Origin: a bacterium
GTDB taxonomy: Bacteria > Bacillota > Bacilli > Lactobacillales > Streptococcaceae
Reading direction: 5' to 3'
DNA: 27,436 nucleotides
NCBI GenBank assembly: GCA_905221385.1
Contig: CAJNCV010000019.1
Location: forward strand, 1-27,436
Position numbers and translations under genes: made by a program. Below, piece by piece: positions 24,498 to 27,436 of the stretch; positions within the stretch are counted from its first letter, which is position 1, and every line of letters begins with the position of its first letter. The notes beneath the pieces were generated by a model that saw only the letters and a list, made by a program, of their open reading frames with translations, did not search any database and was not told the DNA's origin.

Positions 24498-24875
24498 TTA
24501 TCCCCAAGTAATTTCTAATTGATAGCTGGCAAAGGGTTGTCCCTCATGATTTTGCAGTTGATAGGCGAGCTCAATCTTTTGCCCATCCAATTTGTAGTGA
24601 CTCGTTTGGATGATAAACTCCTGCATCCCCATAGGAGTCGGAATATAAGCTAAACTATCGCTAGCCTTTAGAAAACGCATGATGGTTTTGGGACTCGAGA
24701 AACGGGTCATCACCAGTTCTTGACCATGAAACTTGAGAACCACTTTTTCCTTTTCCTCATTGTAGAAAAGCAGATAGCTATAATTGCCCTTTTCACGCAC
24801 TTCCACGTCATAGAGTTGGTCAACGACTTCCAACTGCTCATCAAACTGAATCCTATTTCGCATCCGAATCTTCAC
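24498..24875 (-). CDS. DUF1934 (YwiB-like) beta-barrel protein
   Basis: A 125-residue cytosolic protein predicted to be mostly beta strand, as expected for the DUF1934/YwiB family of small lipocalin-like barrels. Recognisable features are the alternating hydrophobic strands (YSYLLFYNEE, KVVLKFHGQELVMTRF), the G-M-Q-E-F segment near residues 83-87, and the closing LEITWG. The start is a GTG at 24875 with an AGAGG site seven bases upstream; the next ATG (residue 5) has no such support. It is divergent from the HD-domain gene and convergent with the helicase. Biochemical function is unknown. Confidence 0.8.
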   Translation of the reverse strand: MKIRMRNRIQFDEQLEVVDQLYDVEVREKGNYSYLLFYNEEKEKVVLKFHGQELVMTRFSSPKTIMRFLKASDSLAYIPTPMGMQEFIIQTSHYKLDGQKIELAYQLQNHEGQPFASYQLEITWG

Positions 24876-24934
24876 ATCAAATCCTCTTTCTTGTCTCTTG
24901 TCCTACTATTTTACCAAAAAGAGCAGGATTTTGC

Positions 24935-24940
24935 TATAAT
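24935..24940 (+). promoter_or_regulatory. Extended -10 promoter abutting the HD-domain start codon
   Basis: TGC-TATAAT ends six bases before the ATG at 24947, placing the predicted transcription start on or next to the A of ATG. No Shine-Dalgarno lies between. This predicts a leaderless mRNA. Confidence 0.65.
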
Positions 24941-24946
24941 GGTCAT

Positions 24947-26254
24947 ATGAACGAAAAAGTATTCCGTGACCCAGTTCACAACTACATCCATGTAAACAAT
25001 CAGGTCATCTATGACTTAATCAATACAAAAGAATTTCAACGTCTGCGCCGTATCAAACAACTAGGGACTTCCAGCTATACCTTCCATGGTGGGGAGCACA
25101 GTCGCTTTTCCCACTGTTTGGGGGTCTATGAGATTGCACGACGCATCACAGAGATTTTTGAAGAAAAGTATCCTGAAGAATGGGAGCCTGCTGAGTCTCT
25201 ATTGACCATAACCGCTGCGCTCCTTCATGACCTTGGGCATGGTGCCTACTCCCATACTTTTGAACATCTCTTTGATACAGATCATGAGGCCATTACCCAG
25301 GAAATCATCCAAAGTCCTGAGACAGAGATTCACCAAGTCCTGCTACAAGTAGCGCCAGACTTTCCTGAAAAGGTAGCTAGTGTCATCGACCATACCTATC
25401 CAAACAAGCAAGTCGTACAACTCATTTCTAGTCAGATTGATGCAGACCGCATGGACTATCTCTTGCGCGACTCTTATTTTACAGGAGCATCTTATGGGGA
25501 ATTTGACCTGACTCGCATCCTTCGAGTCATTCGTCCAGTCGAAAATGGTATCGCCTTTCAGCGCAATGGCATGCACGCCATCGAAGACTATGTTCTCAGT
25601 CGCTACCAGATGTATATGCAGGTTTATTTCCACCCAGCAACACGCGCCATGGAGGTTCTCCTACAAAATCTCCTCAAACGCGCCAAGGAACTCTATCCTG
25701 AGGACAAGGACTTCTTTGCACGCACTTCTCCTCATTTGCTACCTTTTTTTGAAAAGAAAGTTACTCTATCTGACTATCTGGCTCTGGATGATGGCGTGAT
25801 GAATACCTACTTCCAACTCTGGATGACCAGTCCTGACAAGATACTAGCAGACTTGTCGCAACGTTTTGTCAACCGCAAGGTCTTTAAATCCATTACTTTT
25901 TCAGAAAAAGACCAAGACCAACTCGCAACCATGAGACAACTGGTTGAAGAAATCGGTTTCGATCCAGACTACTATACTGCTATTCATAAGAACTTTGACC
26001 TCCCTTATGATATCTATCGTCCCGAATCTGAAAATCCACGGACACAGATTGAGATTTTACAAAAAAATGGTGAACTGGCAGAACTCTCTAGCCTGTCCCC
26101 TATCGTCCAATCCCTTGCTGGCAGCCGCCACGGAGACAATCGTTTCTATTTTCCGAAAGAAATGTTGGACCAAAACAGTATCTTCGCAAGCATTACCCAG
26201 CAATTTTTACACTTGATTGAGAACGATCATTTTACCCCAAATAAGAACGAATAG
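24947..26254 (+). CDS. HD-domain dNTP triphosphohydrolase-like protein
   Basis: A 435-residue metal-dependent phosphohydrolase of the SAMHD1/dGTPase type, like enterococcal EF1143 and Bacillus YwfO. HD metal ligands are visible: His56 in HSRFSHCLGV, His94-Asp95 in LLHDLGHGAYSH, and Asp167 in QIDADRMDYLLRDS. The N-terminal FRDPVHNYIHV is typical of this subfamily. It probably hydrolyses dNTPs to nucleosides and triphosphate; allosteric control cannot be read here. No upstream in-frame start exists near the ATG, and the promoter abuts it (leaderless). The HAD phosphatase gene follows nine bases after the stop and is probably cotranscribed. Confidence 0.92.
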   Translation: MNEKVFRDPVHNYIHVNNQVIYDLINTKEFQRLRRIKQLGTSSYTFHGGEHSRFSHCLGVYEIARRITEIFEEKYPEEWEPAESLLTITAALLHDLGHGAYSHTFEHLFDTDHEAITQEIIQSPETEIHQVLLQVAPDFPEKVASVIDHTYPNKQVVQLISSQIDADRMDYLLRDSYFTGASYGEFDLTRILRVIRPVENGIAFQRNGMHAIEDYVLSRYQMYMQVYFHPATRAMEVLLQNLLKRAKELYPEDKDFFARTSPHLLPFFEKKVTLSDYLALDDGVMNTYFQLWMTSPDKILADLSQRFVNRKVFKSITFSEKDQDQLATMRQLVEEIGFDPDYYTAIHKNFDLPYDIYRPESENPRTQIEILQKNGELAELSSLSPIVQSLAGSRHGDNRFYFPKEMLDQNSIFASITQQFLHLIENDHFTPNKNE

Positions 26255-26263
26255 AGGAAATTT

Positions 26264-27070
26264 ATGAGTATTAAACTAATCGCCGTCGATATCGATGGTA
26301 CCCTGGTTAACAGTAAAAAGGAAATCACTCCTGAAGTCTTTTCTGCCATCCAAGATGCCAAACAAGCTGGCGTCAAAGTCGTGATTGCAACGGGTCGTCC
26401 TATCGCAGGCGTTGCCAAACTTCTGGACGACTTGCAGTTGAGAGACGAAGGTGACTATGTGGTGACCTTCAATGGTGCCCTAGTACAAGAAACTGCTACT
26501 GGACATGAGATTATCAGCGAATCTTTAGCCTATGAGGATTATCTGGATATGGAATTTCTCAGTCGCAAGCTCGGTGTCCACATGCACGTTATTACCAAGG
26601 ACGGTATCTATACTGCCAATCGCAATATCGGAAAATACACGGTGCACGAATCAACCCTCGTCAACATGCCCATTTTCTACCGTACTCCTGAAGAAATGGC
26701 GGACAAAGAAATCGTCAAGTGTATGTTTATCGATGAACCAGAAATCCTCGATGCTGCGATTGAAAAGATACCAGCAGAATTTTACGAACGATACTCCATC
26801 AACAAATCTGCTCCTTTCTACCTCGAACTCCTTAAAAAGAATGTAGACAAGGGTTCAGCCATCACTCACCTAGCTGAAAAACTCGGATTGACCAAAGATG
26901 AAACCATGGCGATCGGGGACGAAGAAAATGACCGCGCCATGCTGGAAGTCGTTGGAAATCCCGTTGTCATGGAAAATGGAAATCCAGAACTCAAAAAAAT
27001 CGCCAAATACATCACCAAAACAAATGACGAATCTGGCGTTGCCCATGCTATCCGTACGTGGGTGCTGTAA
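26264..27070 (+). CDS. Cof-type HAD-superfamily sugar-phosphatase
   Basis: A 268-residue Mg-dependent phosphatase of the HAD type IIB (Cof/YidA) group. Motif I is AVDIDGTL with nucleophile Asp9 and acid/base Asp11; motif II is Thr43 in VIATGRP; motif III is Lys196 in VDKGSAI; motif IV is GDEEND at 218-223. The C2b cap lies between residues of about 85 and 185. Family members dephosphorylate sugar phosphates or flavin nucleotides, and the substrate is not predictable from sequence. A GAGGAAAT ribosome site lies in the nine-base gap after the HD-domain gene, so the two form an operon. Confidence 0.93.
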   Translation: MSIKLIAVDIDGTLVNSKKEITPEVFSAIQDAKQAGVKVVIATGRPIAGVAKLLDDLQLRDEGDYVVTFNGALVQETATGHEIISESLAYEDYLDMEFLSRKLGVHMHVITKDGIYTANRNIGKYTVHESTLVNMPIFYRTPEEMADKEIVKCMFIDEPEILDAAIEKIPAEFYERYSINKSAPFYLELLKKNVDKGSAITHLAEKLGLTKDETMAIGDEENDRAMLEVVGNPVVMENGNPELKKIAKYITKTNDESGVAHAIRTWVL

Positions 27071-27089
27071 AAAGTAATAATAGACGAAA

Positions 27090-27247
27090 GAGGCTGGGAC
27101 AAAAAGATTTTGATTTTAGGGATTCTTTATTATAAATTTTTAAAATCGATAGATTAGATAAAAAAGCGAACAAAACAGAATTCTGAAAGTCAGATAACTC
27201 GTTTTGTTCGCTTTTTATATTTAAGATTAGACTTTTGTCTCAGACTC
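27090..27247. repeat. 158-bp intergenic element with imperfect inverted ends (MITE-like)
   Basis: The left end GAGGCTGGGACAAAA (27090-27104) and the right end TTTTGTCTCAGACTC (27233-27247) are inverted repeats matching at 13 of 15 positions. Inside is a long hairpin at 27161-27216. Nothing in it is coding. The ends resemble a short intergenic repeat common in mitis-group genomes as I remember it, but I cannot name a class. A copy of the right end occurs at 11171-11186. Confidence 0.55.
27161..27216. terminator. Perfect 16-bp hairpin in the intergenic element, likely terminator of the HD/HAD operon
   Basis: AAAAAGCGAACAAAAC (27161-27176) pairs perfectly with 27201-27216 around a 24-base loop. 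The stem ends in five T on the plus strand, and on the minus strand in six T. It lies about 90 bases after the HAD stop codon. Confidence 0.65.
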
Positions 27248-27361
27248 TTTTCAAATCAATAGTTTTTCTATCCCATCTCATTTTGAAAGTTCTATAATGA
27301 AGTTAGCCACCCAACTTTCCTAAAAATAAGCTGATCCAACCAGTTAATGTTATCATATTAA

Positions 27362-27436
27362 ACCAATCGGAAGCGCTCTGTGAAGAAATCAATCTTGACC
27401 AAAGAACTAAAACAAAAGATTCTCCACTATCATAAC
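27362..27436 (+). CDS. Possible start of an open frame running off the window (partial)
   Basis: A frame open from 27362 to the end contains a possible GTG start at 27380 followed by KKSILTKELKQKILHYHN. The basic, helix-rich start could be the beginning of a DNA-binding or transposase protein. No good ribosome site or promoter is seen. The 27248-27361 stretch before it shows only a TATAAT at 27293-27298 without a clear -35. Confidence 0.25.

Noticed and set aside
27090..27247. BOX or RUP element
   Set aside because: The sequence does not match the BOX core as I remember it, and I could not confirm the RUP ends, so I left it as an unnamed inverted-repeat element.

Overview
The window looks like chromosome from a mitis-group Streptococcus (S. 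mitis, S. oralis or a close relative of S. pneumoniae). The rsmH-ftsL-pbpX-mraY order, a PBP2x that matches the pneumococcal protein as I remember it with a one-residue offset, the rplU-prp-rpmA operon and a YSIRK/G5/LPXTG giant glycosidase all fit that group. GC content is moderate and genes are densely packed.

Layout. (1) 1-4.9 kb: the tail of an off-window gene, two hairpins, then a minus-strand cell-division operon rsmH-ftsL-pbpX-mraY (16S rRNA methylation, divisome, septal transpeptidase, lipid I synthesis). (2) 5.0-6.7 kb: a divergent plus-strand cassette of a small Cro/CI-type regulator, two DUF3278-type membrane proteins and a third small membrane protein. It is driven by a consensus promoter flanked by two near-identical operator sites. 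(3) 6.8-9.8 kb: a minus-strand type VIIb secretion toxin module: two small helical targeting factors (DUF3130-like Lap1, DUF3958-like Lap2), an LXG toxin whose C-terminus resembles the lipid II phosphatase TelC, and a TipC-like membrane-anchored immunity protein. No secretion-machine gene is present, so this is an orphan effector island. (4) 9.9-11.2 kb: glutathione peroxidase, then fragments of two insertion sequences (IS30-like and ISL3-like) abutting head to head. (5) 11.2-20.0 kb: one 2908-residue cell-wall-anchored enzyme carrying both a GH20 and a GH84 catalytic domain, several carbohydrate-binding modules and three G5 repeats. It has a good promoter and a candidate CcpA (cre) site in its 5' UTR. 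(6) 20.3-21.6 kb: rplU-prp-rpmA, behind a long leader. (7) 21.6-27.1 kb: a YoaK-type membrane protein, then a Gfo/Idh/MocA oxidoreductase with an overlapping DEAD-box-type helicase, a DUF1934 protein, and an HD-domain nucleotide phosphohydrolase with a HAD phosphatase. (8) 27.1-27.4 kb: a 158-bp element with imperfect inverted ends and a strong internal hairpin, then the possible start of another gene.

How parts act together: regions 1 and 6 are housekeeping. The accessory interest lies in the interbacterial toxin module, the self-regulated DUF3278 cassette and the two-headed hexosaminidase for host glycans. The toxin would act on lipid II, whose precursor lipid I is made by MraY in the same window; that link is conceptual, not operonic. 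All function calls are read from protein sequence by recall of families; no database search was possible.
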